64,000 nt of DNA from NCBI RefSeq assembly GCF_001939735.1, contig NZ_MJIL01000099.1, positions 233,307 through 297,306 on the forward strand. Direction: 5' to 3'. The position numbers and the translations under genes are program-made. Below, piece after piece: positions 15,518 to 22,940 of this stretch. Each line of letters starts with the position of its first letter. Position 1 is the stretch's first letter. Origin of the DNA: Photobacterium proteolyticum (lineage in GTDB: Bacteria > Pseudomonadota > Gammaproteobacteria > Enterobacterales > Vibrionaceae). A model generated the notes under the pieces. It saw nothing but the letters and a program-made list of their open reading frames with translations. It was not told the origin of the DNA and made no database searches.

Positions 15518-15904
15518 ATGCAGCTGCAGCAGATAGTTTCGAAAATCATCATGCTTGCAATGCTATTTACAGCACTTTCCTCGACTGTGAGTGCTAACTC
15601 GTTCATCATGGAAAACCCGCTGGCACACTCTGGCTGTCACACAAATTCAGCGATGGTCTGCTGCAGCGAAATGACAGTGGCTTCTCCAGACCACACGGCA
15701 ATGTGTAATACTGACACAATGAGTGATCATTCCGCTCCCACTTGCTGTGTCGATAACGACTGTCATACTAACAACATACAATTTGCACTTCTTAATCACC
15801 TATCCCAAATTTCTATCCCCTCTGCCAGCCAAATATTTCCTGAGCCTGAAGGCGAGCGTCTTTTCTTCTACGATGTGATCCTGCGCCCACCTGTTTTTTC
15901 CTAA
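15518..15904 (+). CDS. Cys/His-rich exported protein, possible metal binder
   Basis: A 128-residue protein with a signal peptide (cleavage near VSA-NSF, residue 27). The mature N-terminal half is packed with metal-liganding residues: SGCHTN, MVCCSEM, SPDHTAMCNT, SDHSAPTCCVDNDCHTN, giving eight cysteines, four or more histidines and several methionines within about 55 residues. The C-terminal third lacks them. No named family recognised. The DUF411 gene follows, and DUF411 proteins are often found in copper/silver resistance loci, so a role in periplasmic copper binding is plausible but inferred. Start has only a weak ribosome-binding site. Confidence 0.75.
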   Translation: MQLQQIVSKIIMLAMLFTALSSTVSANSFIMENPLAHSGCHTNSAMVCCSEMTVASPDHTAMCNTDTMSDHSAPTCCVDNDCHTNNIQFALLNHLSQISIPSASQIFPEPEGERLFFYDVILRPPVFS

Positions 15905-15994
15905 TTTCAAGTCAATCGTTACTTTATGGCCTTTTCAGCCATTGACCAACTCCGAATCACTTTAAATTTTGAACAATACAAACAGGATTTTACA

Positions 15995-16438
15995 ATGAAA
16001 CTTAATCACATCATCGCCCTATCCCTACTTGTAGGCAGCTCCTTCGCCGTTGCTGAGACAATTAAAGGGACTAACTTCCAGTCACCGTATTGCGGCTGTT
16101 GTAAAGACTGGGTTAAGCATATGAAAGACAACGGTTTTGAGCTTGACGTAGAGTATATCCAAGACATGACGGCAAAGAAGGTCGATCTTGGTATTCGCCC
16201 GCAATATGCTTCATGCCATACTGCTGAAATCCAAGGTTACACATTCGAGGGGCATGTTCCTGCAGAAGACATCCAGCGCTTTATCGATTCTAAGCCTTCA
16301 CGCATGATAGGCCTTGCAGTACCCGGTATGCCTATGGGGTCACCTGGCATGGAATATAAAGATCAGAAAGACCCGTTTGAGGTTGTCGCCTTTGATGAAA
16401 ATGGAAGCACCATGGTATGGGCCCGCCATAATCAATAA
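15995..16438 (+). CDS. DUF411 metal-binding-type exported protein
   Basis: A 147-residue DUF411 protein. From Met 15995 (AGGA 9 bases upstream) it has a normal signal peptide (to about residue 20, AVA-ETI). The conserved CGCC motif (C33, C35, C36 in YCGCCKDW) is followed by the family's HTAEIQGYTFEGHVPAEDI segment and a methionine-rich VPGMPMGSPGME stretch typical of copper-binding proteins. The frame stays open 23 codons upstream, but that part would bury the signal peptide. It follows the Cys/His-rich gene by 90 bases and is probably in the same transcript. Biochemical role unproven. Confidence 0.88.
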   Translation: MKLNHIIALSLLVGSSFAVAETIKGTNFQSPYCGCCKDWVKHMKDNGFELDVEYIQDMTAKKVDLGIRPQYASCHTAEIQGYTFEGHVPAEDIQRFIDSKPSRMIGLAVPGMPMGSPGMEYKDQKDPFEVVAFDENGSTMVWARHNQ

Positions 16439-16463
16439 AGCTATCAAGCATTGACTTAAAACA

Positions 16464-16498
16464 ACAAGGGCAGAAAAGAAGCTCTCTTCTGCCCTTGT
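16464..16498. terminator. Terminator between convergent genes
   Basis: ACAAGGGCAGAA (16464-16475) pairs with TTCTGCCCTTGT (16487-16498). It separates the DUF411 gene from the convergent zinc-finger gene; T tails are poor. Confidence 0.65.
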
Positions 16499-16535
16499 AC
16501 AAAAGCCATTGAGCCAGCAGTAGACCCAATAGTGC

Positions 16536-17501
16536 TTAACCTAGTCTCGCAAACAGTGCGCGGTTCGGGTCACCGTTCATTGCCCACTCATTATCTTTTT
16601 CACGCTTTTCCAGATAAACCTGCATACCGTTAAAGTAAGTAAAGGCTACCAGTTCAGATTCCTGCATAAAGCTCTCGAGAAAATCGTCCTCGTGCTCAGC
16701 AAGCTGACCCAATGTCGAAATGCCTTTTCTCAACACCCACTGCACCGCATAGGGCGAAACCATTGTCCGACTCAAAATCAGCTCTTGAATCTCTGAGATT
16801 GCGACTTCTATACCTTTTGCCGACTTTGATTCTTCAGTTGCCAGCACACTTTCTTCTGCCAACATAGCTTTTAGGCTCGCAATACTTGCTTCCCTCTCTT
16901 CCGCAGAATAACCATAGGTAGTTTTGGCAAACCGAATGGCATAAGCCAGACGATGACGGCCTACCGTCTCTACCACATCCTCAAGGTAAGCTTGTGGAAT
17001 ATTGTATACCTTGGCCAGCTGTTCGACAGCCTGCACTAAGCTCGTGTATGCAATGCCATTAAACTCAACCTGAAAACTGCTTGTCAGGCCTACGACAGGC
17101 AAGCCATCGATTGTCAGTGGCCAACCGGAATAATTTACCCGCTCTTTGGCGATTTCAAACATCGCCCAGGCACTTTCCCGAAAACCTTCCAGCGCTTTTC
17201 CCTCAAACTCCGAGTCCTCGAGCTCCTCCTTGGTCCAGTTCGCACCAATTTGGAGGTGCTTTTCATATTTGCGGTGAAGTTTCTCTTTCACTTTATCGCG
17301 TAACAAATCCAAACCACTGACTTTTATTGGCTGGCAAATGCGATAGCACTCCTCACAACAAGGAACCATTATCGGCAATTTCTGCTCATCATAATTTGGC
17401 GATGCCATAAATGAGTAGGACTCATAGTAGGGCTCGCCACAAAACCAGCAGGTATGACGAAACTCAAAGGGTATATCGATTGACTGGTAAGCTGTTGGCA
17501 T
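16536..17501 (-). CDS. Zinc-finger-containing protein of unknown function
   Basis: A 321-residue cytoplasmic protein. The N-terminal 60 residues hold a CxxC pair (C18, C21 in HTCWFCGEP) and a second cysteine set (C48, C49, C52, C56 in PCCEECYRIC), a probable zinc ribbon resembling HNH-associated or 5-Cys fingers. The remainder is helical and acidic, without a recognisable catalytic motif. It is divergent from the DUF2786 gene (start-to-start 135 bases), an arrangement that hints at a functional link. No named family recognised; I would treat it as a conserved hypothetical protein. Confidence 0.8.
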   Translation of the reverse strand: MPTAYQSIDIPFEFRHTCWFCGEPYYESYSFMASPNYDEQKLPIMVPCCEECYRICQPIKVSGLDLLRDKVKEKLHRKYEKHLQIGANWTKEELEDSEFEGKALEGFRESAWAMFEIAKERVNYSGWPLTIDGLPVVGLTSSFQVEFNGIAYTSLVQAVEQLAKVYNIPQAYLEDVVETVGRHRLAYAIRFAKTTYGYSAEEREASIASLKAMLAEESVLATEESKSAKGIEVAISEIQELILSRTMVSPYAVQWVLRKGISTLGQLAEHEDDFLESFMQESELVAFTYFNGMQVYLEKREKDNEWAMNGDPNRALFARLG

Positions 17502-17635
17502 GTCTGTGTTCTTTATCCTGTATCAACAAAACCATTATGCTGTTGACGCTGCGGTATCTCAAGTCACACGCAGAATTGTACTGTTCAACATAAAGCGTTA
17601 AAATACGTGCCCCTTTTCTCAATGAGTGTGATTGG

Positions 17636-18334
17636 ATGTCTGAACAGAAGCGAAAGGCGCTGAAGAAAATTGCTAAATGCCTAGAGCTGGGTAACTCTGC
17701 GAACGTCAATGAAGCTGCACAAGCAATCAAGATGGCACACCGCCTGATGCTCAAGTACGGCCTTGAACAAGATGATATTGAATTCATTCAGATGGGCAAA
17801 ACCAAGTCTTCGACACTTCTGCCAACTGACATCAGTCAGCAAATCCTCAAAATTATCCGAGGCATCAACCGCCGTTTCGGGGTTGAGTGTGTACTCACCA
17901 ATTACAAAGGGCTAAAGCAGGCTGAATTTATTGGCGTCGCCGAACGTGCCATCTTCGCGGCCTTTGCATTCGATGTCGTCTATCGGGAAATGAACCAGCA
18001 AACCGGTCAGTTTCGAAATAGTTTTGCCGGAACTGGCACCAGTTCGGCAGAAGTTACCCGTCGCGTTAGCTCATTCCTGGCGGGTTGGATTGAAGGAGCG
18101 CTGGAAAAGCTCCCCGAACTCAATACCGATGATGATCATGATAAACGCATGACCAACTATATCGATAAAGAGTTTGAAAACATTGACCGAGAAACCTTCA
18201 AAAAGCAGCTTCAGGAAGCAATGAAGGCACTGACTGACGATTACGAAAAAGGGATGAAAAAAGGCCGTTCTATATCTGTTAACCGGCCTGTAGGAGGGTC
18301 GAGAGCCCACGACCCGAAACTATTAAGTTCATAA
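17636..18334 (+). CDS. DUF2786 domain protein
   Basis: A 232-residue protein. The N-terminal DUF2786 domain is visible at about residues 7-46 (KALKKIAKCLELGNSANVNEAAQAIKMAHRLMLKYGL), followed by a mixed alpha/beta middle (about 60-150) that DUF2786 proteins often share and a basic C-terminus rich in KGRS. Such proteins are scattered in bacteria and phages and have no established function. The initiating ATG at 17636 follows GTGATTGG with only a weak ribosome-binding site. Divergent from the zinc-finger gene. A hairpin terminator follows. Confidence 0.85.
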   Translation: MSEQKRKALKKIAKCLELGNSANVNEAAQAIKMAHRLMLKYGLEQDDIEFIQMGKTKSSTLLPTDISQQILKIIRGINRRFGVECVLTNYKGLKQAEFIGVAERAIFAAFAFDVVYREMNQQTGQFRNSFAGTGTSSAEVTRRVSSFLAGWIEGALEKLPELNTDDDHDKRMTNYIDKEFENIDRETFKKQLQEAMKALTDDYEKGMKKGRSISVNRPVGGSRAHDPKLLSS

Positions 18335-18355
18335 TTTCCTGCTTAATTCGCTCTC

Positions 18356-18383
18356 TTACAGCTGCAGAAAATTGCAGCTGTAA
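18356..18383 (+). terminator. Terminator of the DUF2786 gene
   Basis: TTACAGCTGCA (18356-18366) pairs perfectly with TGCAGCTGTAA (18373-18383); a short T-containing tail follows. Confidence 0.65.
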
Positions 18384-18507
18384 TTCTATACGTTCAAAAA
18401 AGAAGCAAAAGAATCAAATTATTCCTCATCACGCAATGAAGTGGGATGTAAATCCCATTTCTGTGATAGAATGAAACAAAATTCCTTAAAACCGATAGCT
18501 TTCACAC

Positions 18508-19812
18508 ATGAAATTCCCTGGTCAGCGTAAATCCAAGCATTACTTTCCAGTTAATGCCCGCGATCCATTAGTTGCTCAAATCCAGCAAGAAAATCCGCTA
18601 TCTCGAACCCACTTAGTTGGTGTTGGTCAAACCATTGTTGATATCGAGGCCCGTATCGATGATGACTTTCTTCAACGTCATTCACTGAGCAAAGGCCACT
18701 CTTTGGTTCTTGATGAAGATAAAGCAGAGCTGCTTTACCAGGAGCTAAAAGAACGCAACCTGATCAGCCACGAATATCCGGGTGATACCATTGGTAACAC
18801 TTTGCATAACTACTCTGTACTGGCTGATGACAAGTCGATTCTGCTGGGTGTGATGAGCCAGGATCTAAAGATTGGTTCTTATGCTTACCGTTACCTTTGC
18901 AATACCTCAAGCCGCATGGATCTTGATTATTTGCAGCCTGTTGATGGGCCTATCGGTCGTTGCTATACCCTGATCACAGAAGACGGCGAGCGTACGTTTG
19001 CTATCAACGAAGGGGAAATGAACCAGCTAAACCCGGATAATGTACCTGAGTGCGCCTTTGAAAATGCATCTGCGTTGGTACTTTCTTCTTATCTGGTTCG
19101 TGGCAAACCTGGCGCTCCGATGAAAGAAGCGGCGCTAAAAGCCATTGAGCATGCCAAGAAGTACAATGTGCCTGTTGTCCTTACGCTAGGCACAAAATAC
19201 GTTGTCGAAGGGCTACAGGAATGGTGGATCGAGTTTCTACAAGAACACGTCACATGTGTTGCCATGAACGAAGAAGAAGCGGAAGCCCTGACTGGTGAAA
19301 AAGACCCTCTTCTTGCTGCCGACAAAGCGCTTGAGTGGGTTGATATGGTTCTTTGTACTGCCGGTCCTGTGGGCCTCTACATGGCGGGATATACCGATGA
19401 TACACTAAAGCGTGAATCATCTCTGCCATTGTTACCGGGCCGTATTGCTGATTTTAACAAGTATGAATTTAGCCGTCCGATGGTTAAATCTGAGTGTGAG
19501 AACCCTATTCGGGTCTATTCTCATATTGCGCCATACCTTGGTGGGCCTGTTGAGATCAAAAATACCAATGGTGCTGGCGATGCCGCCCTGTCAGCTCTTC
19601 TGCATGATATGTCAGCCAACCGTTACCACAAAGAGAATGTACCTAATTCTGGCAAGCACACTGCTCAATTTTTGACGTATTCATCGTTCTCGCAGATTTG
19701 TCAGTACTCTAACCGAGTCAGCTACGAAGTATTGACCCAGCATGCGCCACGACTATCTCGTGGATTACCAGAGCGCGAAGACTGCTTGGAAGAAGCCTAC
19801 TGGGAACGCTAA
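18508..19812 (+). CDS. gsk: Inosine-guanosine kinase Gsk
   Basis: A 434-residue PfkB-family sugar/nucleoside kinase, exactly the length of E. coli Gsk and matching it along its length as I recall it (MKFPG-RKSKHYFPVNARDP at the start, GLPERED-LEE-YW near the end). It phosphorylates inosine and guanosine to IMP and GMP in purine salvage. The family's catalytic signature NTNGAGDAALSALLH is near residues 351-365 (the Asp is the catalytic base), and GGTIGN-like substrate contacts appear as PGDTIGNTLHNYS near residue 92. It is monocistronic, with its own terminator. Confidence 0.97.
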   Translation: MKFPGQRKSKHYFPVNARDPLVAQIQQENPLSRTHLVGVGQTIVDIEARIDDDFLQRHSLSKGHSLVLDEDKAELLYQELKERNLISHEYPGDTIGNTLHNYSVLADDKSILLGVMSQDLKIGSYAYRYLCNTSSRMDLDYLQPVDGPIGRCYTLITEDGERTFAINEGEMNQLNPDNVPECAFENASALVLSSYLVRGKPGAPMKEAALKAIEHAKKYNVPVVLTLGTKYVVEGLQEWWIEFLQEHVTCVAMNEEEAEALTGEKDPLLAADKALEWVDMVLCTAGPVGLYMAGYTDDTLKRESSLPLLPGRIADFNKYEFSRPMVKSECENPIRVYSHIAPYLGGPVEIKNTNGAGDAALSALLHDMSANRYHKENVPNSGKHTAQFLTYSSFSQICQYSNRVSYEVLTQHAPRLSRGLPEREDCLEEAYWER

Positions 19813-19828
19813 ACAATCAGTCAACTAA

Positions 19829-19855
19829 CAACGGAGCCTTTTGGCTCCGTTTTTG
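19829..19855 (+). terminator. Terminator of gsk
   Basis: AACGGAGCC (19830-19838) pairs with GGCTCCGTT (19843-19851), TTTT loop, T tail. Confidence 0.9.
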
Positions 19856-19865
19856 TATATTTATA

Positions 19866-19912
19866 CGCAAACTACCTCAAGATGCAGAATTCAGAGTAAG
19901 TTCAGCATGTTC
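19866..19912. repeat. Palindromic-element repeat, end fragment D
   Basis: ACTACCTCAAGATGCAGAAT and TCAGAGTAAGTTCAGC match the left end of copy A with a few changes. Only about 45 bases remain. It abuts and may supply the TGA stop (19911-19913) of the E1-like gene. Confidence 0.65.
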
Positions 19913-21332
19913 AGTATTTCATCAAGCTGGGATCTACATCGTCGATCCAAGCCAAAATCCCTCCCTTGAGATTGATGACATTGGCAAATCCGTTATCAAT
20001 AAACTGCTGACATACTTTTGCCGAACGCCCACCCACCTTACAATGAAAAACAAGCGTCTGCTCCGGATTGAATTCGTTCATATGCTCCGCTACCACGCTC
20101 ATAGGAATATGACGACTTCCTTCAATACGACAGATTTCACGCTCGTAAGGCTCCCTTACATCGATCAATACTAACGATGCCTCCTGCGCTAGCTGTTGCT
20201 TGAGCTCGATAGCAGATATTTCTTGATAAGGCACCTCAACCGGAGTACTGGAGATTCCACAGAACTGCTGATAATCAATCAACTGGGTAATAGTTGGTGA
20301 ACTGCCGCACAGGCAACACTGCGGGTCTTTTTGGATACTAAGCTCTTCAAAGCTAAGTCCCAGTGCATCATAGGTTAATAACCGGCCACTCAATGCCGTA
20401 CCGGCCCCAATGATCATTTTTATTGCCTCTGTGGCCTGAATACTGGCAATCATAGCCGGCAACACACCTAATACGCCCCCTTCTGCACAAGATGGCACCA
20501 GCCCCGGAGGCGGCGGTTCCGGATATAAACAGCGGTAACAAGGACCACCTTGATAATTAAAAACCGTTGCCTGCCCGTCAAAACGAAAAATACTGCCGTA
20601 AATATTGGGCTTATTGAGTAAGATGCAGGCATCATTGACTAGATACCGGGTCGGAAAGTTATCCGTTCCGTCAATCACTATGTCATAATCTTTGATAATC
20701 TCAAGTGCATTAGCAGAAGTGAGCATCTCCTGATAACACTTGATATCCAAATCAGCATTGAGCGAAAGTAATCGCTCTTTGGCACAATCCACTTTGGGCT
20801 GGCCGACATCCCCCAAAGTGAACAGAATTTGCCTCTGCAAGTTCGTCTCATCAACGATGTCATGATCCACCAGGCCAATCGTTCCAACACCGGCAGCAAC
20901 AAGATAAAGACACAGAGGCGAACCTAATCCCCCGGCACCAATAATCAAAATCTTAGCGGCCTTTAAACGTTGCTGCCCCTCCATACCCAGCTCGGGCAAC
21001 ATAATATGGCGACTATAACGACTGATTTCTTGCGGAGAAAGTGTCGGTAATGGACCCGCCCCACCCGCGATAGCCGGGACAATTCGCAGTTCACAGCCAT
21101 CACGTAATGGGGTTGCCATCCCGCTTTGTTGTTTGATATCGACCCGATCGAGAAACAAGTTTACAAAATTTCTAAGTTGCCCCTTGTCATCAAATAACTG
21201 TACCTGGAGGTCGGGGTGCTTTTCACAAAGTAGTGTCATGGCTTCAAAAACAGTTTCTGCCTCAACGTCAACCTGACTACTTTGCTGAGTAAACCGCCGT
21301 AAAGGTGACGGGATCTTAATTACAGTCTTCAT
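19911..21332 (-). CDS. Fusion of ubiquitin-like sulfur carrier, E1-like adenylyltransferase and rhodanese
   Basis: One 473-residue protein with three parts. Residues 1-91 form a ThiS/MoaD/CysO-type beta-grasp domain ending in Gly90-Gly91 (AIAGG). Residues about 100-350 are a MoeB/ThiF E1-like domain with IGAGGLGSP (ATP site, 131-139), the adenylation segment DETNLQRQ, and zinc cysteines in CYRC and CCLC. Residues about 370-473 are a rhodanese with active-site Cys431 in CKVGGRS. MoeZ of mycobacteria has the E1-rhodanese layout and charges CysO with sulfur; here the carrier is fused to its own activator. It is the last gene of an operon with a CysM-like synthase and a JAMM peptidase. Cysteine synthesis is the best-supported role; general sulfur transfer is possible. 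Confidence 0.9.
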   Translation of the reverse strand: MKTVIKIPSPLRRFTQQSSQVDVEAETVFEAMTLLCEKHPDLQVQLFDDKGQLRNFVNLFLDRVDIKQQSGMATPLRDGCELRIVPAIAGGAGPLPTLSPQEISRYSRHIMLPELGMEGQQRLKAAKILIIGAGGLGSPLCLYLVAAGVGTIGLVDHDIVDETNLQRQILFTLGDVGQPKVDCAKERLLSLNADLDIKCYQEMLTSANALEIIKDYDIVIDGTDNFPTRYLVNDACILLNKPNIYGSIFRFDGQATVFNYQGGPCYRCLYPEPPPPGLVPSCAEGGVLGVLPAMIASIQATEAIKMIIGAGTALSGRLLTYDALGLSFEELSIQKDPQCCLCGSSPTITQLIDYQQFCGISSTPVEVPYQEISAIELKQQLAQEASLVLIDVREPYEREICRIEGSRHIPMSVVAEHMNEFNPEQTLVFHCKVGGRSAKVCQQFIDNGFANVINLKGGILAWIDDVDPSLMKY

Positions 21333-21395
21333 AACTTAACCTATATGTTCGTAGCCTCTTTACATACGCTGCTATACATACATTTTAGGAAATGG

Positions 21396-21842
21396 CTACA
21401 CGCCTTTATCGATTCGAACCTGCTCCTGATCAAAGTGCTCACGATCATCAGTGAGCCGCCAGGAGCGATAACCTGAAGCAGCTCCACTGCATACAGAAAT
21501 AATGATATAGCTTAGTCCTGGCCAGGCATGAACGCGGTCAAATTCAGATGGAATATCAGGGTGATCAGGATGAGAGTGAACGATGCTTATGATCGACAGT
21601 CCTTCACTGTCTGCTTTGTCTTCGGCATCTTGATAAGCAAGTGGGTCTATTAAGAAGCGCCGCTCACGGTTTTCGCTTTTTTCATTAAGACACGGCAGGT
21701 AGTAGCTGCCTATAGCTTGCAGTTCGCCGCTCTGGTCTGTAGATGCTGTTCCAATAATAAAGCCGCAGCACTCATGCGGATAACTTGTTTCCGCTTGCTT
21801 AATGGCTTGAGTTATAATCTTATCGCTGATCTGAATGGCCAT
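21396..21842 (-). CDS. JAMM/MPN+ metallopeptidase (M67 family, Mec+-like)
   Basis: A 148-residue zinc peptidase. The full JAMM motif is present: Glu24 (HECCGF), then H89-x-H91-x7-S99-x2-D102 in HSHPDHPDIPSEFD. Mec+ of Mycobacterium, the same fold, cleaves newly made cysteine from the CysO carrier's C-terminal glycine. Met 21842 (MAIQIS) is preferred over the longer frame to 21884, whose added residues do not fit the fold. The start overlaps the CysM-like gene by 23 bases, implying coupled translation, and the carrier-E1-rhodanese gene follows 63 bases downstream. By context it should release cysteine and may also cut the fused carrier after its GlyGly. Confidence 0.9.
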   Translation of the reverse strand: MAIQISDKIITQAIKQAETSYPHECCGFIIGTASTDQSGELQAIGSYYLPCLNEKSENRERRFLIDPLAYQDAEDKADSEGLSIISIVHSHPDHPDIPSEFDRVHAWPGLSYIIISVCSGAASGYRSWRLTDDREHFDQEQVRIDKGV

Positions 21843-22731
21843 GGTTCCACAACCCCGCACTAAAGTAGCGCTCACCAAGGTCACAGAGTAATGTGACTAC
21901 TGTTGCTTCCGTCAGATCCTTCATCACTTTTTCGCAAGCGGCAAGGTAAGCGCCTGATGACTGACCGGCAAAATAGCCATGGTGAGCAAGCTTCAAACAA
22001 CAGCTTTTAGTCTCATCAGCTGATACATCAACCCAACGATCAACGTAGTCCGCCTCAAAGATCTGTGGCACAATATCTTCAGGCTCTCCTAATGGTTTGA
22101 GCCCTTCCACGCCAGGCCAGCGTTCTGGACGAACTGCAACAATTTCAATCTCCGGATAATGCTCTCTTAACCGGCGGGCAATACCAGTCAGCGAGCCCCC
22201 TGTACCAACCCCGCCAACAAAATGGGTAATTGAGCGCGGAACCTGTTCGACTATCTCAGCCGCCGTCCCCAAATAGTGGGCATTAACATTTTCAGTATTC
22301 TTATACTGATCACAAAAGAAATACTTATCTGGCGATGCCTTATACATAGCATGAACATGTCGCAGAGCTTCGTCGTAACCTTCAAGTGGATCGGTTTCAA
22401 CCAATGTCGCGCCATGTGCAAGCAAGCGCTGCTTTCTTTCCTGGCTCGCATTCCCCGGAATGACAATAGTGACCTCATACCCCATCGCCGCACCGATCAT
22501 TGCATATGAAATCCCCGCATTTCCGCTGCTGGAGTCAAGAATGATTTTCCCCGGCACTAGAGTCCCCTGCTCTACAGCCTTACACAGCATCTGCTTAACA
22601 GGACGGTCTTTGAGTGAACCACCAGGATTCATCCATTCTGCTTTGGCAAACAGTGCTAAATCAGGCTGTTCAGGATATAAAAAACTAAGGTCGATTAAAG
22701 GGGTGTTGCCGATCAGATCCAACAGATTCAT
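21820..22731 (-). CDS. CysM-type cysteine synthase using a thiocarboxylated carrier
   Basis: A 303-residue fold-type II PLP enzyme. The PLP lysine is K41 in NPGGSLKDRP; the substrate loop is SSGNAG (about 67-72) and the phosphate-binding glycine loop is GGVGTGGSL. The VRPERWPGVEGL segment and the C-terminal tail (LLCDLGERYFSAGLW) resemble Mycobacterium CysM, which joins O-phosphoserine to a CysO thiocarboxylate. The Met at 22731 has a near-perfect Shine-Dalgarno (AAGGAGGG) six bases upstream and gives the conserved start MNLLDLIGNTPLI. The frame extends to 22929, but that part crosses the upstream gene's terminator. First gene of the operon. Confidence 0.9.
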   Translation of the reverse strand: MNLLDLIGNTPLIDLSFLYPEQPDLALFAKAEWMNPGGSLKDRPVKQMLCKAVEQGTLVPGKIILDSSSGNAGISYAMIGAAMGYEVTIVIPGNASQERKQRLLAHGATLVETDPLEGYDEALRHVHAMYKASPDKYFFCDQYKNTENVNAHYLGTAAEIVEQVPRSITHFVGGVGTGGSLTGIARRLREHYPEIEIVAVRPERWPGVEGLKPLGEPEDIVPQIFEADYVDRWVDVSADETKSCCLKLAHHGYFAGQSSGAYLAACEKVMKDLTEATVVTLLCDLGERYFSAGLWNHGHSDQR

Positions 22732-22854
22732 GGCCGCCCTCCTTGATAAGGCTAAACGCTCAATAGCCCAATGAGACTGGTACTCATTTAAGATAGTTGA
22801 TAGCCAGCTTTTACCCAAGGAAAGGCCATGCAAGCTGCCTGACTCACTGCTCAG

Positions 22855-22890
22855 GTAATAAAAATCAGCCTCAAAGAGTTTGAGGCTGAT
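22855..22890 (-). terminator. Terminator of the chemoreceptor gene
   Basis: ATCAGCCTCAAA (22864-22875) pairs with TTTGAGGCTGAT (22879-22890), and a TTTTATT tail follows on the minus strand. Its position shows that the CysM operon has its own promoter between 22732 and 22855. Confidence 0.88.
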
Positions 22891-22940
22891 CCAAGTGTCG
22901 ATCAATGAGCCTCGATGATCATGAGTCAAACTTCATTATA

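Noticed and set aside
22732..22929. N-terminal extension of the CysM-like protein to 22929
   Set aside because: It would cross the chemoreceptor gene's terminator, and the internal ATG at 22731 has a near-perfect Shine-Dalgarno and the family's usual N-terminus.
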